32,488 nucleotides of DNA. It comes from ZC4RG20 sp964518995 (GTDB taxonomy: Bacteria; Pseudomonadota; Gammaproteobacteria; Steroidobacterales; Rariloculaceae). Shown here piece after piece: positions 7,635 to 16,540 of the stretch; within the stretch, counting starts at the first letter, position 1, and each line of letters opens with the position of its first letter. Position numbers and translations under genes: made by a program. The notes beneath the pieces are model-generated. The model searched no databases. It had not been told where the DNA came from and worked only from the letters and a program-made list of their open reading frames with translations. The stretch is from assembly GCA_964518995.1 (NCBI GenBank), contig CAZFJU010000015.1, positions 1 through 32,488 of the forward strand, in the 5' to 3' direction.

Positions 7635-8378
7635 TTACGCGGCGTGCAGCGCCGCGTCCGGATCGCCGCCGAGCAACTTGAGGTAGCGATCGTACAACGC
7701 AAGGCGCGGCGCCGTGCGCGCGGTCTGCAACAGCGCGCGCACGGCTGGCACCGCATCGACATTCTCGGCGTAGGTCAAAATCTGCCCCGGCATCTCGACG
7801 CCGTACGTTCGGAAGCGGCCGAGCATTGGAAAGTACATGGCATCCGGGATGCCGAAGCGTCCGAATAGAAACGGCCCGCCCGAATGCTCGAGCGCGTCCC
7901 GCACCAGCTCGAAGACGCGCGCGATCTCCGCGCGAGCCTCTGCGCTCGGCGTAAAGCCCGAGACACGGCCGAACAGGTGCGATGACAACTCGTTGCGAAT
8001 CGCTCTGAACCCGCTGACCAGCTCGCAGCAGAGCGCGCGGGCCTGCGCGCGGCGCAGGGCGTCCTCGGGCCAGAGACCGACCTCGGGAAATGTATCGGCA
8101 ACGTATTCGCAAATCGCAAGCGACTCGTGGACCGGTGTTTCACCGACGCGCAGCACCGGGAATAGCCCGTGAACGCTGCCGAGCTTGCGGCGATCGGCCA
8201 ACGCAGGCGTCTCTTCCGGCTCGTCGGCGTTGCGCGTCATATGCGCGAGCTCGACCGTCTCGGTCGTGAAGCGGGCGCCGGCATGCGTCAGCACCATCCA
8301 CGGCCTCATCGACCACGGTGAATAGCGCAAGCTGAGCACCGTGAGGGTGAGCGGAAGAGCCGGCATCCGTGTCTCCAT
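7635..8378 (-). CDS. Glutathione S-transferase family protein
   Basis: A 247-residue protein with an N-terminal thioredoxin-like GST domain (LSLRYSPWSMRPWMVL, then the GLFPVLRVGETPVHESLAICEYV segment holding the cis-Pro and Glu-Ser glutathione contacts). An all-helical C-terminal domain follows. The SPWS segment suggests a serine-type active site. Its ATG overlaps the cnoX stop as TAATG, so translation is probably coupled. It lies 31 bp from, and convergent to, the tannase-family gene. Glutathione conjugation or isomerisation is likely; the substrate is unknown. A start 4 codons later (8366) is possible. Confidence 0.88.
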   Translation of the reverse strand: METRMPALPLTLTVLSLRYSPWSMRPWMVLTHAGARFTTETVELAHMTRNADEPEETPALADRRKLGSVHGLFPVLRVGETPVHESLAICEYVADTFPEVGLWPEDALRRAQARALCCELVSGFRAIRNELSSHLFGRVSGFTPSAEARAEIARVFELVRDALEHSGGPFLFGRFGIPDAMYFPMLGRFRTYGVEMPGQILTYAENVDAVPAVRALLQTARTAPRLALYDRYLKLLGGDPDAALHAA

Positions 8379-9118
8379 TAATGCAGCGCGCTCGCGAGCT
8401 TGCGACGAAATTCCGCGACCAGCGATGCATCGCCCGCCGCGAAGTTGAAGAGCGCCAGAAGTTGACGGCGCGCCTCGCCGTCGCGCCAGTCCCGCTCGCG
8501 ACGAATGATCTCGAGCAGCTGTTCCATTGCCTCGCGATAATGCCCCTGCCCGGCGTGCAGCGAGGCAAGCGCGAGCCGCGCCTCATGATCCGCTGCATCC
8601 GCATCGATCCGAGCGCGCATCGCCGCCTCGTCGATGCCCTGCTCGCCGCTTCGCGCATAGCTAATGCGCAGCTTCAGCGCTTCGAGGCGATCAGCCAGCG
8701 CTGGATCGTATTTCACGCCCGCGACGGCCTGCTCGGCGTCGTCGAGCTGCCCCCGCTCGAGCAAGGTCTCAGCGTGCTCGAGCGCCTGCTCGGCTGGGGA
8801 CGGCAACAGCTGCTCGAAAAACGCGCGCACCTGGCCTTCGGGTAACGCGCCGACGAACTGCGTCACTGGCTGACCGTCACGAAAGGCAATCACTGTCGGA
8901 ATCGAGCGAATATTGAGTGCCGACGAGATCTCGGGGCTCTCGTCGGAGTTCACCTTGACCAGCTTGACCTGGCCGCGAAAGCTCTCGGCCACCTTCTCGA
9001 TGATGGGCCCGAGCGTACGGCATGGCCCGCACCATGGCGCCCAAAAATCGACGACGACCGGCGTCGTCCTCGATGCCTCGAGAACCTCATGCTCGAACGT
9101 TGCGGTGCTTACATCCAT
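8378..9118 (-). CDS. cnoX: CnoX/YbbN-type chaperedoxin (thioredoxin plus TPR domain)
   Basis: A 246-residue protein. The thioredoxin fold covers residues 1-105, with a full WCGPC active site (29-33) and the cis-proline in SIPT near 74. Residues 108-246 are helical TPR-like repeats, as in CnoX (YbbN). E. coli CnoX has an SxxC site and acts as a holdase that hands clients to GroEL and DnaK. The intact CGPC here predicts real thiol-disulphide exchange as well. An AAGGAAG ribosome site precedes the ATG. It is the first gene of a two-gene unit with the GST, linked by a TAATG overlap. The subfamily assignment is firm from architecture; the chaperone role is by homology. Confidence 0.9.
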   Translation of the reverse strand: MDVSTATFEHEVLEASRTTPVVVDFWAPWCGPCRTLGPIIEKVAESFRGQVKLVKVNSDESPEISSALNIRSIPTVIAFRDGQPVTQFVGALPEGQVRAFFEQLLPSPAEQALEHAETLLERGQLDDAEQAVAGVKYDPALADRLEALKLRISYARSGEQGIDEAAMRARIDADAADHEARLALASLHAGQGHYREAMEQLLEIIRRERDWRDGEARRQLLALFNFAAGDASLVAEFRRKLASALH

Positions 9119-9251
9119 CGATACTTCCTTGCGGGACGCCGGCGTGCCGATGGGCTCGTCGCGCCGTAGTGCATGGCGCAGCCCGCGGCGCGGTGCTCAA
9201 GTATAGCGAACGTGCCTGCCGTCGTTGTCGCGACGCGCGCAGACCACACGC

Positions 9252-9617
9252 TCAGTCGTACTCCGTGTACTTGCGCGGATCACCGCGCACCCGATCCGCC
9301 GGATACTTCCGCGCATTCAACTCGAGTTTCGCCTCGGCGGCGTCGAGCAAATCGATACCGAGCCGATCTGAGAGGCGTAACAGGTAGATGAAGACGTCTG
9401 CGAGCTCATGACTTACCTGCTCGAGCTTGACGGCGTCGAGCGCGGCACTCTGCTCCTCGCTGAACCACTGAAACAGCTCCAGCAGCTCGCCCGCCTCGGC
9501 TGCGAGCGCCATGGAGAGGTTCTTCGGCGAGTGGAAACGATTCCAGTCGCGCTCGGCCGCGAACCGGCGGATATCGTCCCGCAGCGCATCGAGCCGGGCG
9601 TCGTCGCGAGAAGTCAT
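9252..9617 (-). CDS. MazG-like nucleotide pyrophosphohydrolase
   Basis: A 121-residue all-alpha NTP pyrophosphatase. The metal-binding signature ExxE-(n)-ExxD is present as E41-E44 (EAGE) and E71-D74 (ELAD). The surrounding sequence (NLSMALAAEAGELLELFQW, ELADVFIYLLRLSDRLGI) is typical of the dCTPase/RS21-C6-like short MazG group. Such enzymes hydrolyse (d)NTPs to monophosphate and pyrophosphate as house-cleaning functions. The start codon overlaps the stop of the giant sensor gene as ATGA, indicating coupled translation. Whether that reflects a functional link to signalling is unknown. Confidence 0.92.
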   Translation of the reverse strand: MTSRDDARLDALRDDIRRFAAERDWNRFHSPKNLSMALAAEAGELLELFQWFSEEQSAALDAVKLEQVSHELADVFIYLLRLSDRLGIDLLDAAEAKLELNARKYPADRVRGDPRKYTEYD

Positions 9618-12600
9618 GCGTCGATGATGAGCTTCTTCAATTGCTCGAATCTCGCCGGCTTCTGCACGAAGTAGTCGAAGCCCGCCGTGCGCCAGTCAAT
9701 CTCGTTCTCGCGCCTTCCGGAGAGGCAGATGAAGCGGCAGGCGGCCAGATTCGGCCGCTCCCGCAGCACGCCGACGAGCTGATCGCCCGACATGTCCGGC
9801 AGGCCAAGGTCGATAATGGCGACGTCGACCGGAGTCCGCTCGACAACCGACAGCGCTTCCTCCGCCGAGACCGCGATCTCCGCTTCCCAACCGATCGTTT
9901 GCAGCAACATGCGCATCAGCGAGCAGCTGTCCCTGTTGTCATCGACGAGCAGCACGCGGCGTGTTGATTTCGACGGCCCCGGCTCTCCCGACGCGCCGTC
10001 GCCCGGCGGCCCGGAAGCCGAGCCTCCGCCGCCGCCTTGGCCGTGCTCGTTCTCGGGCGCCGCGGCGCGGCTGTGCTCAGCGCCCGCTCCGAGCGGACTC
10101 ATGCCGGAGCTCTCACCGCCGGGCAGCGCTGCGCCAACCGTGCGGCCGTCTGCCGCCGGGACAGTGCGGTCGTCTGAGGCGTTACCCTGGAGATTTCCGC
10201 CGTCCCGGCCGCTGCGGCCGTGCACCGCGCGGCGGGCGGCGACGTCCGCGACGGAGATCTCGGTCGTGAAATAGGCGATGGTGTTGACGAGCGTCGCGCG
10301 CGAAAGCGGCTTACTGAGGTAATCATCACAGCCCGATTCGAGGCAGCGGCGCTCGTCCTGCTTCATGGCGTTCGCGGTCAAGGCAATGATGGGGCGATCG
10401 AAGCCGCGCTCTCGCAGCGCGGCCGCGGCAGCATATCCGTCCAGCACCGGCATTTGCATGTCCAGCAAAATTATATCGTAACCGACGCCCGCCGCTTCCG
10501 CCGTCGCGACTTCCTGGAGCGCCTCGCGACCATCGGCCGCGAGCGCCACCCGCGCTCCGGCCTCCTCGAGCATATGTTGCGCCAGAAAGCGCATGTCGCG
10601 CCGATCGTCGACGACGAGCACGTTGCATGACAACGGACGCAGCTCGGCCGCTGCGACCGAAGCGTGGGCCACATCTCCGCGCGGCTGAAACAGTTCCACT
10701 CCGCTCAGATCGCCCGTCCCGATCGTCACCGTGAACGTGCTCCCTTTACCGAGCTCGGTGACTACTGCCACGTCTCCGCCGAGCATCCGTCCGAGCGCGC
10801 GGCAAATCGACAAACCGAGCCCGCTGCCGCCGAAGCGGCGGGTAACGGATGAATCCGCTTGTGTGAAGGGTTGAAAGAGCCGTTCAAGCGTCTCACGAGG
10901 TATACCCGGCCCCGTGTCGATGACATCGAGCTGTAGCAACTGCCGCTCGGCGTGTAGCTGCACCACGATACGGACGCCGCCCTGCTCGGTGAACTTGATC
11001 GCGTTCTCGACGAGATTGATCAATATCTGCTTCACTCGAGTCGGATCGGTTTCGATCGACATCGGCAGCGGACCAATGAACTCGACATCGAGGCTGAGTC
11101 CTTTCTCGGTCGCATGCAGCTTCAGCAGCGAGCGAACATCCAGAACAATGTGATCCGGCCGCACCCGCCGCCGGCCGAGCTCGAACTTACCCGCCTCGAT
11201 GCGCGAAAGATCGAGGATGTCATCAATGATCTCGAGCAGATAAAGGCCGTTGCTGCGTATCGTGTCGAGACTCTGCAGATTATCCGGGTTCTCGAGCTGT
11301 GTGCCGAGAATCTCCGCGTAACCGAGGATGGCGGACATCGGCGTCCGAATCTCGTGGCTCATGTTGGCCAGGAAATCGCTTTTCGCACGGTCCGCGGCCT
11401 CGGCAACCTGGCGCGCCCGACGCAGCTCCATCTCCGTCTGCTTTTGATTCGTGATGTCGTGCGCGATGCCGTGCCATAGAATGCTGCCGTCCGGCTGCGC
11501 GACCGGGCTGGCATACGATTCGATCCAGATCAGCCCTTTGCTCGGATGCCGGTAACGAAACTGTGTGTGCCACATCGACATATTCTGCGCGGATTCGATC
11601 GTGGCAGCCCGCAGGCGCGCGTTGTCCTCCGCGGGGATGCGTTCGAACACTATCCTCGCATCGGCCGCGACCTCTTCGGGCTCGACGCCCCATGTGTCGC
11701 GCACGTTCGGAGCAATGTAAGGGAACGACGGCGGTTCCGCGCGGCTCGGCCCGAGCCGCGCTGTGAAGATCGTCCCCGGTGTCGCCTCCGCGATCCGCGT
11801 CAATTGCTCAGCAAGATGCAGGCGTTCGAGGTTGGCCTGTTCCGCAGCCTTGCGCCCGGTGGTGTCCTCGAGCGTGCCGATCATGCGCACCGCCACGCCG
11901 CCCTCGAAGAACGTCTGGCGAATATCGCGCACCCAGCGAAAGCGCCCCGACACATCGGGTGAGGTGCGGTATTCCGTGTCGAAATGGCCGCCACGCCGCG
12001 GGTCGAGGCTGAGCTGTGTGATCTGGTCGATGCGCGCCCGATCCTCCGGATGAACGTGCTGGAGGTAAACGTCGTACGAGACGTCGGTCTCCGCGGGGAT
12101 ACCGAACAGCTCCTTCCAGCGCGCGCTTGCGTGCATGCGGTTGCCCTGCGGGTCGTAATCGCACGTGCCGAGGTCATGTGCGGCCGTCGCAAGCCGCAGC
12201 CGCTCCTCGGCTTCGCGCAACGCGGCTTCCCTGCGGCGCAGATTGAAGGCATCGGACAGCATGTGCGCGATGCTCTCCATGAAGTCGATGTCATCGATCG
12301 TGAAGCGCGCTTCGTGTGTCGTATGCACGCCCAGAACGCCGATCGGCCCGCTCTCCGCGCGAATGATCGTGCTCAAGCCGCTGACGATGCCGTGCTCCAG
12401 CAGTATCGGGGATGCCTTGAAACGCGGATCCTCGTCGAGCTTGCGAACGACGACAGGCTTATTCGCGATCAGCGTATACGCCGCCTGGGATGTGCTGTCC
12501 ATATCCATGACGAGCGTGCCGACCAGCCCGTCACGCCATCCGGTGCCGGCGCGCAGCAGCATGCTCTTGCCATCCGGCAGGAGTTCGAGCAGCTTCACGA

Positions 12601-15331
12601 ACTCCGCGTCGAACGTTTGCCGCACCGTCTGCACGGCGACCTCCATCAGGGTGTCGAGGCTCTTCTCCTTCAGCGCCCGCTGCCCGAAGCGCGCGAGGGC
12701 CTTCTGTTGGCGCTCCCGCCGGCTCAGCTTGCGGGCGAGACGCTGCAGCTCGGTCACGTCCGCATAGGTAATGACGATGCCCTCTATGCGCTCATCGGCC
12801 GTGCGATAGGGCAGCATACGCCGCTGGTAGTATCTATCGCCGTTCTTGCTGTGCACCATGCGCTCGACCGGCTGCAAGTCGAGCAGAACCGCCTCGGCAT
12901 CGTTTATTAGGTCGCGGTCCTCGATCGTCGACGCGATGTCCGTCAGAGGCCTGCCGACGTCGGACGGAATCAAATTGAAAAGCTGCCGGCTCGTCGGCGT
13001 GAAGCGCCGAATGCGCCAGGACGTGTCGAGAAACAGCGTTGGCACATGGCTGCTCGCGAGCAGATTCTCGAGGTCGTTGGTCGCGGATTGAAGCTCCGCG
13101 ACCTTCCCTTCGAGCTGATAGTTGAGCGTGACCAGCTCCTCATTCAGCGACTGAAGCTCTTCCTTTGAGGTCTCGAGCTCTTCGTTGCCGGATTGCAGCT
13201 CCTCGTTGATCGAGATCGCTTCCTCGTGCGAGAGCTTGAGCGCGTCATTCGCAGCTTCGAGGTCTTCGATGGTCGTGTTGAGATGGTCGCGCGTGCTCGC
13301 GAGCTCCGTCTGCAGCTCGCGGATCAATGCACTTTCTGAATCGACGACGACCCGGCTCGCCGCGGCGGCGCCATCGATCAGCGGCTCGAAGATCACGAGC
13401 AACCAGCCTTCGTCGCATTCGTGCTCCTCGAGCGGACGGACACTGATCCGACAGCGTGCATAGCGACCGTCGCGTAATACCTGCCCGTCACTGCTGACGA
13501 GCTCGCCACTCGCGCGCGCCTCACGGAGTGCAGCGCGCAACCGCGAGCGCAACCCTTCCCGCGTGAGCGATAACACGTCGGGATTATCCGCCGCCAGCTC
13601 GCCGAGTGAGAGTTGCAGGTAGAGATCGGCCGCGCCCTGCAGATAGAGCAGCCGGTTCTTCGCGTCGACGACGGCGATGCCGCAGTGGAGCTCACGAAGC
13701 ACTTGCCGCTGCACGCGGTCTGCGATGCCGCGAGCACGCGGCGGCGATGCGGCCGGCACCGTGGAGGGCAAGCGCGGCGCCGGAACGCGCACGACCGGCT
13801 CGACGAGCCGATCGATGGGCGGCGGAACAGCCGCGCCGATCCGCCGGAAGATCCGCCACCGCTTCGAGATCGGCTCGAACCGCGTCTTGGCCGGCCCGAT
13901 CGTCTCCGAGCTGCCGAGGAACAGACAGCCGTTCCCACGCAACGCATACTGGAAAACCGCCATCACGCGCTGCTGCGCTTCGGGCTCGAGATAAATGAGC
14001 AAGTTGCGGCAGCAGATCAGGTCGACCCGCGAGAACGGCGGCTGCGCGAGCACGTTCTGCTCCGCGAACACGACCGACTCGCGCAGCTCTTTCGTCACGC
14101 GATAGTGGTCGTTTTGCTTGACGAAGAAACGCTCGAGGCGGTCCGCCCGCACGTCTTTTTCGATCAGTGCCGGATAGACACCCGCGCGCGCGACTTCGAG
14201 GGCATCCTCCGCAACATCCGTCGCAAACACCTGTAAGCGCCTCGCGACACCGGCTTTCTCGATGCACTCGTGCAGCAACATCGCAAGGGTGTATGCCTCT
14301 TCTCCGGTCGCGCAACCCGGCACCCAAACGCGAATCGGCGTATCCGCCTCTTGATCGGTGACGATATTCCGCAGCACCTGGTGCTGAAGAAACTGCCACG
14401 CCTCCGGGTCGCGGAAGAAGCGCGTGACGCAAATCAGCAGATCGCGCCTCAGCGCTTGCACCTCGGAACCGTTTTGCCGCAGCAGATCGACGTACTCGGG
14501 GATACGCTCGATTTGGTTGAGCCCCATGCGTCGCTGCACGCGCCGCCAAAGCGTGTTCTTGCGGTAACGGCGAAAGTCGTGCGTCGTCTCGAGCAAGAGC
14601 AACTCGGTAACCGGCAGAAGCTCTTCCTCACTCAGCAGGACGGGATCGTCGGAGGGCCGCGACGCATCGCGATGCTGCGAGTGCCAATGTCGGGCATAGC
14701 TCACCAGCTTGTCCGGCATTTTGATGACCGGCAGGATCATGTCGATATGGGAGGTCGCAAACGGACCGCGAGGCAGGCTTTCCAGCAAGGCGCCGGCCTG
14801 CTCGTCGACCAACGTCAAGCCGCCACGCTCCTTGATGTCCCGCAGACCGGACGTGCTATACAGCGCCCCGCCGGAGAGAACGATGCCGATGGCTCGCTCT
14901 CGCGCTTCCGCCGCGAGCCTGTGCAGGAAGCGGTCGATGGCCCCTACCAGCTCCTTTCTGCGCCGCGGCTTCAGCGGCCGCAGCGTGTCGTTCTTGACGG
15001 TCAGCCGGCTCCCCGGCGCGGCGACGTGGATCGTGTTCGGCTCGATCGGCGTCTCGATGCCGACCTCGACCACCGGCAAGGATGCTCGCTCCGCGAGCGA
15101 ATCGGCGAGACTCGACGCGCCGTCGCTTTGCTCGGCGCAGACGACGACGAAGGCCATCCCGGGACGCGAGGGCATCGCCGCAAGCAGCCGGTAAGCCTGC
15201 TCGTCGCAGCCCGCGGAGACGCCTATGGCCACGATAAGCGGCGGCGTCTCCGGCCGCTGGGACGTTGACTTGGCTCGTGGGGCCGTCGCCGTAGCAGACG
15301 GCGAGGCCGGTATCAGACGTCGATCCGGCAA
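9614..15331 (-). CDS. CheB-CheR-PAS-GAF-PAS hybrid histidine kinase with two receiver domains
   Basis: A 1905-residue cytoplasmic signalling protein starting at TTG (15331). GAGAGGAG is just upstream and an in-frame TGA excludes a longer start. Domains in order: CheB-like 30-205; CheR methyltransferase 235-495 (GCATGEEAY at 339-347, CRNLLIYL at 441-448); PAS-like 540-650; coiled coil 670-755 with NEELET/KEELQS repeats; PAS 760-865; GAF 885-1035; PAS 1037-1160; PAS 1175-1300; HisKA with His1326 in SHEIRTP; HATPase_c to about 1540 (ENAIKF, DTGPGIP, GGSGLGL); REC1 with Asp1624; Gly/Pro-rich linker 1700-1790; REC2 with Asp1841. In the CheB part Ser39 is kept, but the catalytic His and Asp positions are Ala66 and Tyr158. 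No HPt domain is seen. It overlaps the mazG-like gene. Confidence 0.95.
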   Translation of the reverse strand: MPDRRLIPASPSATATAPRAKSTSQRPETPPLIVAIGVSAGCDEQAYRLLAAMPSRPGMAFVVVCAEQSDGASSLADSLAERASLPVVEVGIETPIEPNTIHVAAPGSRLTVKNDTLRPLKPRRRKELVGAIDRFLHRLAAEARERAIGIVLSGGALYSTSGLRDIKERGGLTLVDEQAGALLESLPRGPFATSHIDMILPVIKMPDKLVSYARHWHSQHRDASRPSDDPVLLSEEELLPVTELLLLETTHDFRRYRKNTLWRRVQRRMGLNQIERIPEYVDLLRQNGSEVQALRRDLLICVTRFFRDPEAWQFLQHQVLRNIVTDQEADTPIRVWVPGCATGEEAYTLAMLLHECIEKAGVARRLQVFATDVAEDALEVARAGVYPALIEKDVRADRLERFFVKQNDHYRVTKELRESVVFAEQNVLAQPPFSRVDLICCRNLLIYLEPEAQQRVMAVFQYALRGNGCLFLGSSETIGPAKTRFEPISKRWRIFRRIGAAVPPPIDRLVEPVVRVPAPRLPSTVPAASPPRARGIADRVQRQVLRELHCGIAVVDAKNRLLYLQGAADLYLQLSLGELAADNPDVLSLTREGLRSRLRAALREARASGELVSSDGQVLRDGRYARCRISVRPLEEHECDEGWLLVIFEPLIDGAAAASRVVVDSESALIRELQTELASTRDHLNTTIEDLEAANDALKLSHEEAISINEELQSGNEELETSKEELQSLNEELVTLNYQLEGKVAELQSATNDLENLLASSHVPTLFLDTSWRIRRFTPTSRQLFNLIPSDVGRPLTDIASTIEDRDLINDAEAVLLDLQPVERMVHSKNGDRYYQRRMLPYRTADERIEGIVITYADVTELQRLARKLSRRERQQKALARFGQRALKEKSLDTLMEVAVQTVRQTFDAEFVKLLELLPDGKSMLLRAGTGWRDGLVGTLVMDMDSTSQAAYTLIANKPVVVRKLDEDPRFKASPILLEHGIVSGLSTIIRAESGPIGVLGVHTTHEARFTIDDIDFMESIAHMLSDAFNLRRREAALREAEERLRLATAAHDLGTCDYDPQGNRMHASARWKELFGIPAETDVSYDVYLQHVHPEDRARIDQITQLSLDPRRGGHFDTEYRTSPDVSGRFRWVRDIRQTFFEGGVAVRMIGTLEDTTGRKAAEQANLERLHLAEQLTRIAEATPGTIFTARLGPSRAEPPSFPYIAPNVRDTWGVEPEEVAADARIVFERIPAEDNARLRAATIESAQNMSMWHTQFRYRHPSKGLIWIESYASPVAQPDGSILWHGIAHDITNQKQTEMELRRARQVAEAADRAKSDFLANMSHEIRTPMSAILGYAEILGTQLENPDNLQSLDTIRSNGLYLLEIIDDILDLSRIEAGKFELGRRRVRPDHIVLDVRSLLKLHATEKGLSLDVEFIGPLPMSIETDPTRVKQILINLVENAIKFTEQGGVRIVVQLHAERQLLQLDVIDTGPGIPRETLERLFQPFTQADSSVTRRFGGSGLGLSICRALGRMLGGDVAVVTELGKGSTFTVTIGTGDLSGVELFQPRGDVAHASVAAAELRPLSCNVLVVDDRRDMRFLAQHMLEEAGARVALAADGREALQEVATAEAAGVGYDIILLDMQMPVLDGYAAAAALRERGFDRPIIALTANAMKQDERRCLESGCDDYLSKPLSRATLVNTIAYFTTEISVADVAARRAVHGRSGRDGGNLQGNASDDRTVPAADGRTVGAALPGGESSGMSPLGAGAEHSRAAAPENEHGQGGGGGSASGPPGDGASGEPGPSKSTRRVLLVDDNRDSCSLMRMLLQTIGWEAEIAVSAEEALSVVERTPVDVAIIDLGLPDMSGDQLVGVLRERPNLAACRFICLSGRRENEIDWRTAGFDYFVQKPARFEQLKKLIIDA

Positions 15332-15509
15332 TGCTCCTCTCGTGGTTCAGCGGCACAGGAGCCAGAGATGTTAGCAACAATCGCCCTCGCCGAGACGATC
15401 GCTCTAGAACTGCTCAGGTCGCCTGGTATTTATTTCAGCGTCGCCTAACGCATACACAATGCCTGAAGCCCGGCGCGTGGCCGGACACTAGCGGAACGAA
15501 CTCTCTGGT

Positions 15510-15962
15510 TCAGTGCATCGCGCGCTTGAGCTTTTGCACGGATTCGCCGTAGTAATCGACCATTGCGCGGTTCAGCGCGCGGGGCACGTCCGTCGTCAGC
15601 CCGTCCGGGTCGATAACGAGATACTTCATCCGCCGATCGGTCGGATGGGGCTCATATTTAACGATACCGACGTTCCCGCCCTCGGCCGTCAACGACCACA
15701 CGACGCGGGATGCAGTGGAGAAGGGCATATTGAGCTTCTTCACGAGCGAAACCAGAGTGTGCGGCTTGCCATCACTTTCAGCGACCAGAATCTCGAGGGC
15801 GACGAGATACTGTGCCAACGTGATGTGCGGAAAGTTCTCGTAAATGCACTCGAGCGCGGCGAGCATCGCTCGGCGTACCCCCTCTGCATCGAAGTCTCGA
15901 TTCATTTCCGCATCGAGCCTCTTCTTCCGGGTCTTCGCCTTCTTCTTGAGTTGCGTTGCCAT
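15510..15962 (-). CDS. Winged-helix (MarR-like) transcriptional regulator
   Basis: A 150-residue protein with a lysine/arginine-rich N-terminal tail (residues 5-15). A helical winged-helix domain follows: ITLAQYLVALEILVAES, then the LVSLVKKLNMPFSTASRVVWSLTAEGG helix-turn-helix, then a wing containing YEPHPTDRRMKYLVID with the Asp-x-Arg pattern of MarR proteins. It is slightly divergent from typical MarR and lacks an obvious ligand motif. A short inverted repeat 16-35 bases upstream of its start is a candidate autoregulatory operator. It sits downstream of no clear partner; the sensor-kinase gene follows 178 bp away in the same direction. The target is unknown. Confidence 0.8.
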   Translation of the reverse strand: MATQLKKKAKTRKKRLDAEMNRDFDAEGVRRAMLAALECIYENFPHITLAQYLVALEILVAESDGKPHTLVSLVKKLNMPFSTASRVVWSLTAEGGNVGIVKYEPHPTDRRMKYLVIDPDGLTTDVPRALNRAMVDYYGESVQKLKRAMH

Positions 15963-15977
15963 ATTAGACCTATAGTA

Positions 15978-15997
15978 AACGGACCCTAAACTCCGTT
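15978..15997 (-). promoter_or_regulatory. Inverted repeat, candidate operator of the MarR-like gene
   Basis: AACGGA and TCCGTT are exact inverted arms of 6 bp separated by 8 bases. They lie 16-35 bases before the regulator's ATG, next to a TACTAT-like -10 hexamer on the minus strand. Placement fits autorepression by a dimeric winged-helix protein. This is inference from position only. Confidence 0.4.
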
Positions 15998-16434
15998 AGC
16001 GAGCGTACTTGCAGTGCACCGCTAACACCATCCGACTTCCAGACATAGGATCGAAAAGTTGGCAAGCAGGAGAATTTCCATGACAGGGAAAGCCATAGCT
16101 TACTTTCGAGCCACCGCAACCGGAACATTTGCGCAAGCAAGGCTAGTTTGTAGAAGCGAAACAACGCATGGAATAGGCGGCACTACCGAATGCAACCCTA
16201 ACCTCCGCGGCGCCTGAGCTAGGAGTCGGTTTCGCCCCGCTGCATCCCTGCTCCCCGCTACACCCTTGCAAATAACGAGCCGTTCCTGGCGACAGAAGGC
16301 CACAAGCGTTGCAATGCAAATTTTGCGAACGCAGAGGCCGCCCGCAACGGCAGCGTTCCCAGGTCGCGAAGCAGTGCAGCACTGGTACGGCAGCACTGGC
16401 ACGGGCACGGCGCACCGCGTCGCCATATAAAAAG
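15998..16434. other. Gene-free intergenic stretch of lower G+C
   Basis: The whole 15963-16540 interval has no convincing gene; this is its unexplained part. Open frames on both strands are short, Cys/Arg-rich, mutually overlapping and without ribosome sites or recognisable motifs. It is visibly more A+T-rich than the flanking genes between about 16000 and 16330. A short CAGCACTGG direct repeat occurs near 16375 and 16391. It could hold an untranslated RNA, a long leader or decayed mobile DNA; nothing specific supports any of these. Confidence 0.5.
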
Positions 16435-16470
16435 GGCCGGCGCTTCCTGGAACGGCGGAAGGCGCCGGCC
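16425..16470 (-). terminator. Rho-independent terminator of the serine hydrolase gene
   Basis: GGCCGGCGCTTCC (16435-16447) pairs with GGAAGGCGCCGGCC (16457-16470), with one bulged base and a 9-base loop. On the minus strand the stem is followed by CCCTTTTTATAT. It lies about 70 bases after the stop codon at 16541, the expected place for a terminator of that gene. Confidence 0.85.
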
Positions 16471-16540
16471 GCTTGGCGGGCAAACAGGAGCGATCGGCCG
16501 AATCAGATGATCGGGTCAGCCGACGTTGTAGTCGACTGGT

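Noticed and set aside
11984..15268. Long plus-strand frames inside the sensor kinase
   Set aside because: They are Arg/Ala-rich readings opposite well-recognised PAS, GAF and CheR domains.
16100..16483. 127-codon minus-strand frame in the intergenic region
   Set aside because: Cys/Arg-rich with no ribosome site, and it overlaps the strong terminator hairpin of the serine hydrolase gene.
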